A DNA stretch of 64,000 nt, taken from NCBI RefSeq assembly GCF_947499065.1, contig NZ_CANMMT010000008.1:62001-126000 (forward strand). Reading direction: 5' to 3'. Origin of the DNA: an uncultured Tenacibaculum sp. Lineage in GTDB: Bacteria; Bacteroidota; Bacteroidia; Flavobacteriales; Flavobacteriaceae. This document shows, piece after piece, positions 8,077 to 15,416 of the stretch (position 1 is its first letter; each line of letters starts with the position of its first letter). Made by a program: the position numbers and the translations under genes. Under the pieces are notes generated by a model that saw only the letters and a list, made by a program, of their open reading frames with translations, was not told the DNA's origin and ran no database searches.

Positions 8077-8687
8077 AAAATATATAGCATCTCCGAAGCT
8101 ATTTCTAAACTTCTTTCAGCATATTTTTCTTTTTCTAAAGGTGTATTATCAAAGGCTTTAGGATCTTCATAAGTAACAGGAACTCTTTTGTTTGCTCCTG
8201 CAATAAAAGGACATCCTTCATCTGCTTGAGAACAAGTCATGATGGCACAGAATTCATTTACTGGATTAAACTCATGATCGTACTTTTTAGAAAAACCAAT
8301 TACTGGCTGCGTGTTTTCTGAAAACTTTACCGCATAAACTGGATTTGCTGTTTCTGATAAACTTTGAATTTTAAATCCTTGCTGCTCCAATGTTGTTACC
8401 ACATTCTTATTCATAGCCGTTGCTTCTGTTCCGCCCGAATAGCAATAAACATTTGGAATGTTTAGATAGTAAGCCATGGTTTGTGCCCATATTTGCGATA
8501 AATGACTTCTTCTAGAATTGTGTGTACAAATGAAGTTTAAATTAATCAGCTCGTTGTTGTTTACACCTTGTTGGATATAATCGATTAACGGTTGTAGCAC
8601 TTCTTTTCTGTTGTCTGAAATAGTTTCAGATAAATTGACAATTGTTTCCTCTATTTGAGAAAATACGGTTGTTTTTGTTGCTTCCAT
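8061..8687 (-). CDS. arsC: Arsenate reductase / low-molecular-weight protein tyrosine phosphatase family protein
   Basis: The protein has the LMW-phosphatase loop as CTHNSRRS (Cys in the CxxNxxRS position), the signature of thioredoxin-linked arsenate reductases and related phosphatases. Further conserved pieces are YSGGTEATAMN and CSQADEGCPFI. It would reduce arsenate to arsenite. I start at ATG 8687 (208 aa), because the track start at 8708 overlaps the preceding gene's stop. It is the third gene after arsR and DUF6428, 11 bp downstream of the latter. The co-located arsR and operators support a role in arsenate response; no arsenite efflux gene follows in the window. Confidence 0.85.
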   Translation of the reverse strand: MEATKTTVFSQIEETIVNLSETISDNRKEVLQPLIDYIQQGVNNNELINLNFICTHNSRRSHLSQIWAQTMAYYLNIPNVYCYSGGTEATAMNKNVVTTLEQQGFKIQSLSETANPVYAVKFSENTQPVIGFSKKYDHEFNPVNEFCAIMTCSQADEGCPFIAGANKRVPVTYEDPKAFDNTPLEKEKYAERSLEIASEMLYIFKSIK

Positions 8688-8698
8688 ATTCTTTTCTA

Positions 8699-9166
8699 TT
8701 AGCAGCATCCAGAGTTAGGAGCGCATGCCGATTGACTTTGTAATTCTGATAATTTCATCTTTGGCTTTTCTTCAGGAATTCCGCAGTTGTCTTTAGCTAA
8801 ACAATCGGTTTGTTTGGTCGTTAATAAGAAATTAGTTCCATCGAAATCCAATCCGTATTTTCCAATAGTAGCTCCTTGGTATTCAACTTCAATCTCTAAA
8901 TCTGGAATGTTTAAAGCTTTTTCTGATAATTCAATAATATGAACCAATTTTTCTGGATGCAATCTATGATCGTAGTCATTGGCGTTCCATAGTTGGAAGT
9001 TAACCACTTCTTCGTTTCTAATAGTACCTCCACAATCAATAAAGTTCTTTGTTATTTTACCTACTTCAGTAACATGAAAGTGATTCGGTACTAATTCGCC
9101 ATTTGGTAATTGAAAAGCGATGGTGTTTAGGTTTGCTAGATGGTTTTTAATTTCTGATAATTTCAT
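8699..9166 (-). CDS. DUF6428 family protein
   Basis: This 155-residue cytoplasmic protein matches the DUF6428 family, which commonly sits in Bacteroidota arsenic operons between arsR and the arsenate reductase. Its core has FQLPNGELVPNHFHVTEVG and the histidine-containing DYDHRLHPEKL. The C-terminus is cysteine-rich, ending CAPNSGCC, with CLAKDNC before it, which would suit thiol binding of arsenite. That function is inferred from composition and context. It has its own copy of the operator 16 bp upstream of the start. Confidence 0.8.
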   Translation of the reverse strand: MKLSEIKNHLANLNTIAFQLPNGELVPNHFHVTEVGKITKNFIDCGGTIRNEEVVNFQLWNANDYDHRLHPEKLVHIIELSEKALNIPDLEIEVEYQGATIGKYGLDFDGTNFLLTTKQTDCLAKDNCGIPEEKPKMKLSELQSQSACAPNSGCC

Positions 9167-9181
9167 ATCTGTTATTTTTTA

Positions 9182-9197
9182 ATTGTAATATTACGAT
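9182..9197 (-). promoter_or_regulatory. Second ArsR operator, upstream of DUF6428 gene
   Basis: ATTGTAATATTACGAT (plus strand) is an imperfect palindrome identical at 15 of 16 positions to the site upstream of arsR. Both lie exactly 16 bp from the respective start codons. Confidence 0.7.
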
Positions 9198-9215
9198 GAA
9201 TAGATGTAAATTTTT

Positions 9216-9545
9216 TTAGCAGCAACTGTCTAAATTGCTATTAAAGTCTAAAAAGTTATTCAGTAAGGATTTTACTTTTTTCCAGTGCTCCTGATTTATA
9301 CAGTAGCATACACTAGTTCCTTCTATATTCCCTTTGATAAGGTTTAAGTTTTTTAATTCTTTTAAATGTTGTGATATTGTAGGTTGGGCTAAACCGATTA
9401 CTTCTACCAAATCGCCACAAACACAAGAATTCATTTTAAACAAATGCTGTAAAATAGCAATACGAGCTGGATGCCCTAATGCTTTGGCTATTTTAGCAAG
9501 CTCATTTTGTTCGGCAGTGAATATTTCTGATTTGGTAAGTCCCAT
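9216..9545 (-). CDS. arsR: ArsR-family metalloregulatory repressor
   Basis: This is a winged-helix repressor of the ArsR/SmtB family, 109 residues. The helix-turn-helix is GLAQPTISQHLKELKN. Just before it, SCVCGDLV places Cys41 and Cys43 as the metalloid-binding pair (equivalent to the ELCVCDL motif). Further cysteines at 80, 82, 108 and 109 could give a third ligand. Arsenite binding would release it from the operators at 9561 and 9182, de-repressing itself and the two downstream genes. The family is certain; the ligand (As/Sb) is inferred from the CxC motif and neighbours. Confidence 0.9.
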   Translation of the reverse strand: MGLTKSEIFTAEQNELAKIAKALGHPARIAILQHLFKMNSCVCGDLVEVIGLAQPTISQHLKELKNLNLIKGNIEGTSVCYCINQEHWKKVKSLLNNFLDFNSNLDSCC

Positions 9546-9560
9546 TCGTTTAATTATTAT

Positions 9561-9576
9561 ATTGCAATATTACGAT
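9561..9576 (-). promoter_or_regulatory. ArsR operator upstream of arsR
   Basis: ATTGCAATATTACGAT is a near-palindrome repeated (one change) upstream of the next gene. It overlaps a -7-like TAATATTG on the minus strand, so a bound repressor would occlude the promoter. Confidence 0.7.
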
Positions 9577-9648
9577 TAATATTTAAAACGAACACATTTT
9601 TAATGATAATTTTTTGTTATCCGTAAGTTATTGTAATCTATAAGAGGT

Positions 9649-10881
9649 TTAGTACCAACGCTTTTTTCGTTTCTTAGACGCTTCAGATTTACGTCCTTTC
9701 TTGTGTTTACTAATGGTATTCGGCTGCTTTTTCTTTTTTGGTTTTTGTAAAGCAAAAGGATGATCTTCAACAATTTTTATAGATCGACCTATGAATTCTT
9801 GAATGGCTTTGATGTACGAAGTTTCATCTGCGCTACATAAAGAAAAGGCAATTCCCGATTTTCCAGCTCTACCTGTTCTACCAATTCTATGTACATAGGT
9901 TTCTGGAATGTTAGGTAGGTCGACATTAATCACAGCATCTATTTTGCTAATGTCAATACCACGTGCCGCAACATCTGTAGCAATTAAGATATTTACTTTG
10001 TTGTTTTTAAAGTTTTCGATGGCTTCGTTACGAAGTGCTTGCGATTTATCACCATGAACACTTGTTGCTTTGTATCCGTTCTTTAAAAGAGTTTTTTCAA
10101 GTTTATCTACTCCAAACTTTGTACGTCTGAAAATAATAATACGACCGTTGATAGTATTACGAAGCAGGTGCAAACATAAATCTACTTTGTTCTTTTTTGG
10201 CGTATAGTATAATAACTGACCAATGTTGTTTGAAGTACTTTCTGATGGCGTAACCGAAACCGTTTCTGGCTTGTATAACATTGAGGAAGCAAGCTGTGTA
10301 ACTTTCTCTGGCATGGTTGCCGAAAATAATAAGGTTTGTTTTTTACGTGGACATAGTTCTTCAATCTTCTTCACATCGTGAATAAACCCCATGTCTAACA
10401 TTAAATCAGCCTCATCTAATACAAAGGTTTTTAATACACGTAAATCAATATCGCCTTGTTTGTGCAAATCGATAAAACGACCCGGAGTAGCAATTAAAAT
10501 ATCGACTCCTTTTGCTAACAACTCTTTTTGAGGTTTAATTGAAACACCTCCATAAATAGCCGTGGTTCTTAAGTTGGTGTATTTGCTGTATGTTTTAAAG
10601 TTTTCTTCAATTTGTATGGCCAATTCACGGGTAGGACTTACAATTAATGCTTTAATTTTCTTCGCTCTTTTTTCAGCATCTGGTTCTTTCGCTAAATGAT
10701 GAATAATAGGCAATGCAAAAGCCGCAGTTTTTCCCGTACCAGTTTGCGCTGCAACAATAACATCTTTCTTTTCTAAGATTATTGGAATCGCTTTTTCCTG
10801 TACCAAGGTTGGTTTGTGGTATCTTTCTTCTGTAAGTGCTTTTACAATAGATTTATTAAGCTGTAAGTCTGAAAACTGCAT
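9649..10881 (-). CDS. DEAD-box ATP-dependent RNA helicase (RhlE-like)
   Basis: The helicase motifs are intact and in order: Q motif (TLVQEKAIP), AQTGTGKT (I), PTRELA (Ia), TPGR, DEAD in VLDEADLMLDMG (II), SAT (III), ATDVAARGIDI (V) and HRIGRTGRAG (VI). A lysine-rich tail (KPKKKKQP … KKRKKRWY) provides non-specific RNA affinity. I start at ATG 10881 (410 aa), just downstream of a -7 element, not at the listed 10917. It probably acts in ribosome assembly or RNA turnover. A second helicase gene lies at 49441. Confidence 0.92.
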   Translation of the reverse strand: MQFSDLQLNKSIVKALTEERYHKPTLVQEKAIPIILEKKDVIVAAQTGTGKTAAFALPIIHHLAKEPDAEKRAKKIKALIVSPTRELAIQIEENFKTYSKYTNLRTTAIYGGVSIKPQKELLAKGVDILIATPGRFIDLHKQGDIDLRVLKTFVLDEADLMLDMGFIHDVKKIEELCPRKKQTLLFSATMPEKVTQLASSMLYKPETVSVTPSESTSNNIGQLLYYTPKKNKVDLCLHLLRNTINGRIIIFRRTKFGVDKLEKTLLKNGYKATSVHGDKSQALRNEAIENFKNNKVNILIATDVAARGIDISKIDAVINVDLPNIPETYVHRIGRTGRAGKSGIAFSLCSADETSYIKAIQEFIGRSIKIVEDHPFALQKPKKKKQPNTISKHKKGRKSEASKKRKKRWY

Positions 10882-10894
10882 TGATTCTTTTTTG

Positions 10895-10902
10895 CAAAGG
10901 TA
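10895..10902 (-). promoter_or_regulatory. -7 promoter element for the DEAD-box helicase
   Basis: On the minus strand TACCTTTG matches TAnnTTTG and lies 13 bp before ATG 10881, which excludes the upstream in-frame start at 10917. Confidence 0.6.
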
Positions 10903-10956
10903 GTTTAAATGAAACAACGTTTGGTATTTAATTTACACGTATGTAATAAGGCGTTT

Positions 10957-12078
10957 TTAGAAAAAAGTTAGTAAGTAGCCTAGGAATGAACCCCCTAGTA
11001 CTATAAATGCACTGTTTAGCTTTTTAAATCCAAAAACTGTAATTAAACTTAGCAAGGCTATAACAATTGTACGCCAATCGACCAAAGTGTCTTTTGCCAT
11101 TTCTATACATACCGCAATAATTAAAGCAACTGCCGCCACGTTTACTGCATCTAAAACCGCACGAATGGTTTTAGACTTCCTCATTTTGGGCATTAATGGA
11201 TTTAATAGCCATACAAACAAAAATGATGGTAAAAAGATTCCAAGTGTTGCCACAACTGCTCCCCATAGCCCATTCATTTGCCATCCTATAAAAGTAGCTG
11301 TAGATAAAACGGGCCCTGGTGTTATTTGTCCCACCGCTACGGCATCTATTAAGGCTTGTCTGGTTAACCAACCATTGGCGACTAATTCAGCATCTAAAAA
11401 AGCAAACAATACATAACCACTACCATATAAAATTGCGCCTATTTTTAAAAAAGTAAGGAATATTTTAAGGTTACTTAGATTCAATGTGTCGCTAGCTTGA
11501 TACAGCAACAAAGGCATAATGCTTGGTAGGTTTGTAGCATTTTGTTTTACAAAATAGATGGCTAAGCCCAGCAATCCACAGCCTAGCAACGTAACTATTT
11601 CATTAATTCCCAATAAGCAAGCGCCTAATGCTATTGCTCCTATGATGGCTAGTTGGGTGTTTTTAATTGCTTTTTTTCCTAGCCTATAAGCAGCCATTAC
11701 TATAATGGCTATTACTGCTGGTTTTATACCATAGATAAAGGGTTCTACTTTAGGTAGCTGTCCGTATTCTTGATACAACCAAGCAAAGATTGAAGTGATG
11801 ACTACTGCAGGAAAAATAAAGCAAAAACCTGCCACTATTAATCCTTTCCATCCCGCTTTTTCATGTCCACAATGCATGGTCATTTCTGTAGAGTTAGGTC
11901 CCGGAATTAAATTGGTTGCGCCCATAAGATCTAAAAAGTGTTCTTGGGTCATCCATTTACGCTTTTTAACAACTTCATCTTCCATCATGGCAATATGAGC
12001 AGCTGGACCTCCAAAAGCAATGCTTCCTAGTTTAAAAAAGAGCTTTGCTATTTCTTTTAAATCGTTTTTTTGAGACAT
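10957..12078 (-). CDS. chrA: Chromate transporter ChrA
   Basis: This is a bidomain CHR-family membrane protein of 373 residues. The N-terminal CHR domain shows FGGPAAHIAMM and the diagnostic GATNLIPGPNSTEM. The C-terminal domain (from about 205) shows GSGYVLFAF and VGQITPGPVLS. About ten membrane segments are evident. Family members export chromate by the proton gradient, protecting against chromate. No chrB regulator is adjacent. A direct repeat TATAGTCG lies upstream. Confidence 0.9.
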   Translation of the reverse strand: MSQKNDLKEIAKLFFKLGSIAFGGPAAHIAMMEDEVVKKRKWMTQEHFLDLMGATNLIPGPNSTEMTMHCGHEKAGWKGLIVAGFCFIFPAVVITSIFAWLYQEYGQLPKVEPFIYGIKPAVIAIIVMAAYRLGKKAIKNTQLAIIGAIALGACLLGINEIVTLLGCGLLGLAIYFVKQNATNLPSIMPLLLYQASDTLNLSNLKIFLTFLKIGAILYGSGYVLFAFLDAELVANGWLTRQALIDAVAVGQITPGPVLSTATFIGWQMNGLWGAVVATLGIFLPSFLFVWLLNPLMPKMRKSKTIRAVLDAVNVAAVALIIAVCIEMAKDTLVDWRTIVIALLSLITVFGFKKLNSAFIVLGGSFLGYLLTFF

Positions 12079-12143
12079 CTACAATGTTTTGTGCTGTAGT
12101 TTTTTTAATGTTCTTACAAATCTAAAGATTTATTATCCAACAA

Positions 12144-12165
12144 TATAGTCGATTTTATATAGTCG
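12144..12165. repeat. Direct repeat TATAGTCG x2 upstream of chrA
   Basis: Two TATAGTCG octamers with 14-bp periodicity lie 66-87 bp upstream of the chrA start, in the 309-bp gap between chrA and the YceI-like gene. They may be a regulatory site. Otherwise the gap shows only AT-rich sequence and a weak TATATTCG -7-like element before the plus-strand gene. Confidence 0.35.
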
Positions 12166-12387
12166 CTTTATATTTCTGTGAGTAGGATGTTATTTTCAGT
12201 AGAATAAGGAAATTCATCTGTTAACCGACTCGCCAAAGGCTCTCGTTTTCCTGTTTTTCTGCGGTTTTTTAAGGTTTTATGCCTTGTTTTTAGCGTGTTG
12301 TAGACTTTACGGAGTCGTTTTTACATTTCATTTACAATAAATAGGGGAGGCTGTGTCTATATTCGTAACTATATAAAACGGATTATT

Positions 12388-13005
12388 ATGAATTTAATTA
12401 AAAAGAGTATTGTTTTAGTAGCGGTATTAATTACGGTTTTTGTGATAAGTGGTTATACTAAAAGTACATTGACCGATAAGAAGACTGAAACTGCAAAAGC
12501 GGTAAGTCCAACGATTAATTTTTTTGTGACGCATGGGCATTGCAGTACGCCTTTTGCTGGTAAGGTAAACGATTTAAAGGTAGATTATCCTGTGCGATTG
12601 GATATGGGAAACCCTTTGGAAGATATGGTGATTTCGTTTGAGGTGGATCCAAATTCGTTTAATGTGTGTAGGGCAGAAGAGTTAACCCCGAAAATTAAAA
12701 CACCTGGTTTGTTTGTTGGGATTAATAACGAGAAAATTACATTTAAATCTACCAATGTATATACAATGGGAGTAGACTGGTATCAGGTAAACGGTAAGAT
12801 GTCTATTAAAGGTGTTGAAAAATATGTGAAGTTGTTTGTTACGGGGGTTAGAAAGCCAAACGAGCAAGTAGCAACAACCTTGGTATTAGATGGGCAAGTA
12901 AATTTGTTTGATTGGGGAATTGATTATGATTTGATTGTTAATGGAAAGTCGGACAATGTACCTACTAAATGGTTGTATTTGAATATGAAGATTGAGTTAG
13001 TATAG
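12388..13005 (+). CDS. Secreted YceI-like lipocalin-fold protein
   Basis: The N-terminus has a signal or anchor segment (about 6-25). The rest shows a diverged YceI pattern: INFFVTHGHCSTPFAG at the start of the barrel, EKITFKSTNVY, the GKMSIKGVEKYVKL strand pair, and LFDWGIDYD at the end. YceI proteins bind isoprenoid or other amphiphilic ligands in the periplasm. The match is to overall pattern, not to catalytic residues. It is a single gene with its own terminator and marks the left boundary of the accessory array. Confidence 0.7.
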   Translation: MNLIKKSIVLVAVLITVFVISGYTKSTLTDKKTETAKAVSPTINFFVTHGHCSTPFAGKVNDLKVDYPVRLDMGNPLEDMVISFEVDPNSFNVCRAEELTPKIKTPGLFVGINNEKITFKSTNVYTMGVDWYQVNGKMSIKGVEKYVKLFVTGVRKPNEQVATTLVLDGQVNLFDWGIDYDLIVNGKSDNVPTKWLYLNMKIELV

Positions 13006-13011
13006 AAATAT

Positions 13012-13042
13012 AAAAAAACACTCTTGAAAAAGAGTGTTTTTT
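13012..13042 (+). terminator. Terminator after the YceI-like gene
   Basis: AAAAAACACTCTT … AAGAGTGTTTTTT forms a perfect stem with a 4-nt loop and T tract. Confidence 0.85.
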
Positions 13043-13139
13043 GTTCTTTTGATGGTTAGTATAAAAAGCAATACTAAAAAATAAATTTTCATTTTTCAGA
13101 TAATAGAATAGCTTACCTATGTGTTGGGAACGATTATTC

Positions 13140-13916
13140 TTATTTTTTATTCTTAATAGTTTTACTTTCTTTTAATAACTGTTTTTTTAATTGCATAATT
13201 GTTCCAGATTGAGCATTAACTTTTTTATTCAAAACATTTAAACTATCAATTAATTTTTCTTCCTTGGTAAGAAATTTTTGAATTTGAGTTTTATTTTCTA
13301 ATTGATTGGATTGATTTGTACTTTTCTCTATTAGAGTACCACAATAAATTGCAAACCCAATTATTCCAATAAAAGTTGTAATAAGTCCGACACTTTGAAC
13401 TAAAGGTAAATTGCCAATTAATTTTAACAATTTTGAAAGCGAAATATTAGATAGTTGAACAGTTTCGTTTTTCAATCTTTCTATTTCAGTATCTTGTTCT
13501 CTTAATTCATCTAAAAGGTTATTTTGGTCAATAATTAATTCATTCGCTTGAGTTATTATTCGTGATGTTTCCTTTGTTAATTTATTATATTCAGATTCGT
13601 AATACTTTTCACTTTTTTTGGACTTTAATTCTGCTATTTGAGAATATTCTTCAATTTGCTCAATAAAGGACTCCATTAGTTTTGTAGCTTGTATTTTTCC
13701 TTTTGCCATAGTAGATTCCTTAGCAGAAGTAACAGACGTTATAAATTTAATTTTTCCAATATCTAAACATCTGAAATCAACACCACCAAAAATTTCTCTA
13801 CAATCGTTTTCAACTTTAGATTTCCAAATTAAAGGCTCAAAACCATATTGAGAGATTTCCTGTTTCCTTTTTTCGAAAATTTCTAATGCTTTTTTACTTG
13901 GTATTTTTAATTCCAA
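13140..13916 (-). CDS. Coiled-coil membrane protein of unknown function
   Basis: The 258-residue protein has a soluble N-terminal part (1-90, containing PLIWKSKVENDCREIFGG). A heptad-rich coiled coil follows (about 90-160, SEKYYESEYNKLTKE, LREQDTEIERLKNE), then one membrane span (about 172-195, SVGLITTFIGIIGFAIYCG), then a second coiled coil to the lysine-rich end. I do not recognise a family. It lies 115 bp downstream of the TIR/membrane gene pair on the same strand and is the last gene of the array. Membership in that module is possible but unproven. Confidence 0.65.
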   Translation of the reverse strand: MELKIPSKKALEIFEKRKQEISQYGFEPLIWKSKVENDCREIFGGVDFRCLDIGKIKFITSVTSAKESTMAKGKIQATKLMESFIEQIEEYSQIAELKSKKSEKYYESEYNKLTKETSRIITQANELIIDQNNLLDELREQDTEIERLKNETVQLSNISLSKLLKLIGNLPLVQSVGLITTFIGIIGFAIYCGTLIEKSTNQSNQLENKTQIQKFLTKEEKLIDSLNVLNKKVNAQSGTIMQLKKQLLKESKTIKNKK

Positions 13917-14031
13917 AATCTATTATTTTAAATTTATATTAGGTTTCGTTTTCCAGTGTTATCGAACTACGTTGATTCTAAAAAGGCTTTATATCATCAT
14001 GATAAAAACTAAAAACACTCTCTTTGTCATT

Positions 14032-14433
14032 TCACTTTATTACGAACATTACAACGATTGTAATTAAAATTACTATTCCATAAAATGGTATTAACGTTTT
14101 AGACAGAATACCACTACCCCATGTATTTCTATCCTTATTAAAATCTGAGGCATCAAGTGAAAAATCTATATCAGTTTCTTTTGTTTGTGCAATTTTTGTA
14201 TACAAATCCCTGTATTGTCTTTCCTGAGAAATGTAAAATCCATCTAAAATCCAAAAAATTGGAGTTGGTATGTATGTCAGTAGGACATATAAGCTATTTG
14301 AATCTTTTGCTGCTAAAGCAAAAAGTGCAGAAACTAAAGTTATTGTCCATCCTTTAATTAAGAATGAATTACTGTTCATTCTAGTTATGATATTCTGGAC
14401 GAACTCGAGATGTTTTATTTTTTTTTGGTCCAT
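14032..14433 (-). CDS. Three-span membrane protein paired with a TIR gene
   Basis: This 133-residue protein opens with HLEFVQNIITRMNSNSFLIK, then hydrophobic segments at about 26-45 (GWTITLVSALFALAAK), 48-66 (LYVLLTYIPTPIFWILDG) and 110-132 (LIPFYGIVILITIVVMFVI), with a soluble acidic stretch between the last two. Its ATG begins 2 bp after the TIR gene's stop, so the two are translationally coupled. Small membrane proteins coupled to TIR or nucleotide-signalling proteins often serve as effectors or anchors in anti-phage systems; that role is inferred here. Confidence 0.75.
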   Translation of the reverse strand: MDQKKIKHLEFVQNIITRMNSNSFLIKGWTITLVSALFALAAKDSNSLYVLLTYIPTPIFWILDGFYISQERQYRDLYTKIAQTKETDIDFSLDASDFNKDRNTWGSGILSKTLIPFYGIVILITIVVMFVIK

Positions 14434-14435
14434 AC

Positions 14436-15221
14436 TTAAATAATAAATGCTTTGTTAATTGGTTTCATTTTATACAGATTGTCAAGTGCATCATGTGGTT
14501 TTTTTGATGTTAGTTTTTTCCATTTCTTAAGATCATTTAAGTTAAAATTAGCTAGATGTGATAGTTCAAGGTCATATTCTACTGTCAATAAGTTTGTGGC
14601 ACTTTCATTTGTCTGGATACCTTTGGAAAACATCCTTGTTTTTGGTTTTAATCGTTCAGGTGTCTTCTTTCTTATAATTTGGGTAGTCGCTATTTCAGAA
14701 AAAATCCACGGAGATTTGGTTCGGCTAATTACTTCATTAGAAGAAATTGAATTTGGGGTATTAAGAAAGAAGATACATTCAGAGTTGTCAATCATTCGGT
14801 TTAGCGCGGTTGAAAGCATTAAATTAACATGACTGTTTGAATAATTTCTTTTAGTGTAGTTATATGATTCATCTTCTGTATTTAGGCAATAATTATCATC
14901 GATGTTTCGTAATAAATTTGCTGAATAACCCCAAATACAAGAGTCAATAAATGTTTTTATTCCGAACTTATTGAAAAGTATACCCGCTAGGATAATGGCT
15001 TTTTTTTTGTCGATGTGGGAATGAGAAAGAAATATATGTGCATCAATTTTAGGAAACCAATTTTCAAGGATTTTTGTGCCACTAAGAGACTGGTTATTCA
15101 ACATGAATTCATCCAAAGTCTTTTTAGCTTTGGCTTTTGAATCATTATAAATGTTAAATCCATCTTTGTAAAATTTTTCTGGTAGGTCTTCTGGTATTTC
15201 AATATTGAATCCTCTATACAT
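14436..15221 (-). CDS. TIR-domain protein, candidate NAD-hydrolysing defence gene
   Basis: The protein is 261 aa, with a TIR fold from about residue 58: AHIFLSHSHIDKKKAIILA (strand A and loop), GIKTFIDS (strand B), then CIFFLNTPNS and SPWIFSEIA. The WxxxE within the last block is where catalytic TIRs carry their glutamate, so NADase activity is plausible. The first 55 residues are helical and charged with no known domain. The next gene, a three-span membrane protein, starts 2 bp after the stop. No cyclase or STING gene is adjacent. Defence function is inferred from the domain and setting. Confidence 0.8.
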   Translation of the reverse strand: MYRGFNIEIPEDLPEKFYKDGFNIYNDSKAKAKKTLDEFMLNNQSLSGTKILENWFPKIDAHIFLSHSHIDKKKAIILAGILFNKFGIKTFIDSCIWGYSANLLRNIDDNYCLNTEDESYNYTKRNYSNSHVNLMLSTALNRMIDNSECIFFLNTPNSISSNEVISRTKSPWIFSEIATTQIIRKKTPERLKPKTRMFSKGIQTNESATNLLTVEYDLELSHLANFNLNDLKKWKKLTSKKPHDALDNLYKMKPINKAFII

Positions 15222-15240
15222 TCTTCTTTGGTTTAATTGT

Positions 15241-15376
15241 AGTTAACATGTTCGTGTATGATTTGTTGCGGTTGTATTTAGCGAAAAGTCAGCAAGTAAA
15301 TGATACCTGTTAGAAGTTATCCGATGATTTTTTTAACAGGAAAATCAGTTAGCAATGAATTATATACATCGTTACC
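15241..15376 (-). repeat. attC-like inverted pair between the two TIR genes
   Basis: The left arm TTAACATG…GTATGATTTGTTGC is complementary, with one small insertion, to the right arm GCAATGAATTATATACATCG. The arms flank about 90 bp of unpaired sequence. The geometry (AAC … GTT ends, one arm with extra bases) resembles folded integron attC sites. The same right arm recurs at 24729-24754. Confidence 0.5.
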
Positions 15377-15416
15377 AAACTTTTTTTCTTGATTTCAAAA
15401 TTCTGCTAGTATTTCG

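Noticed and set aside
14452-14832. 126-aa plus-strand ORF opposite the TIR gene
   Set aside because: Antisense shadow of a gene with a recognisable TIR domain; same for 16145-16492 opposite the CAP12-like TIR gene.
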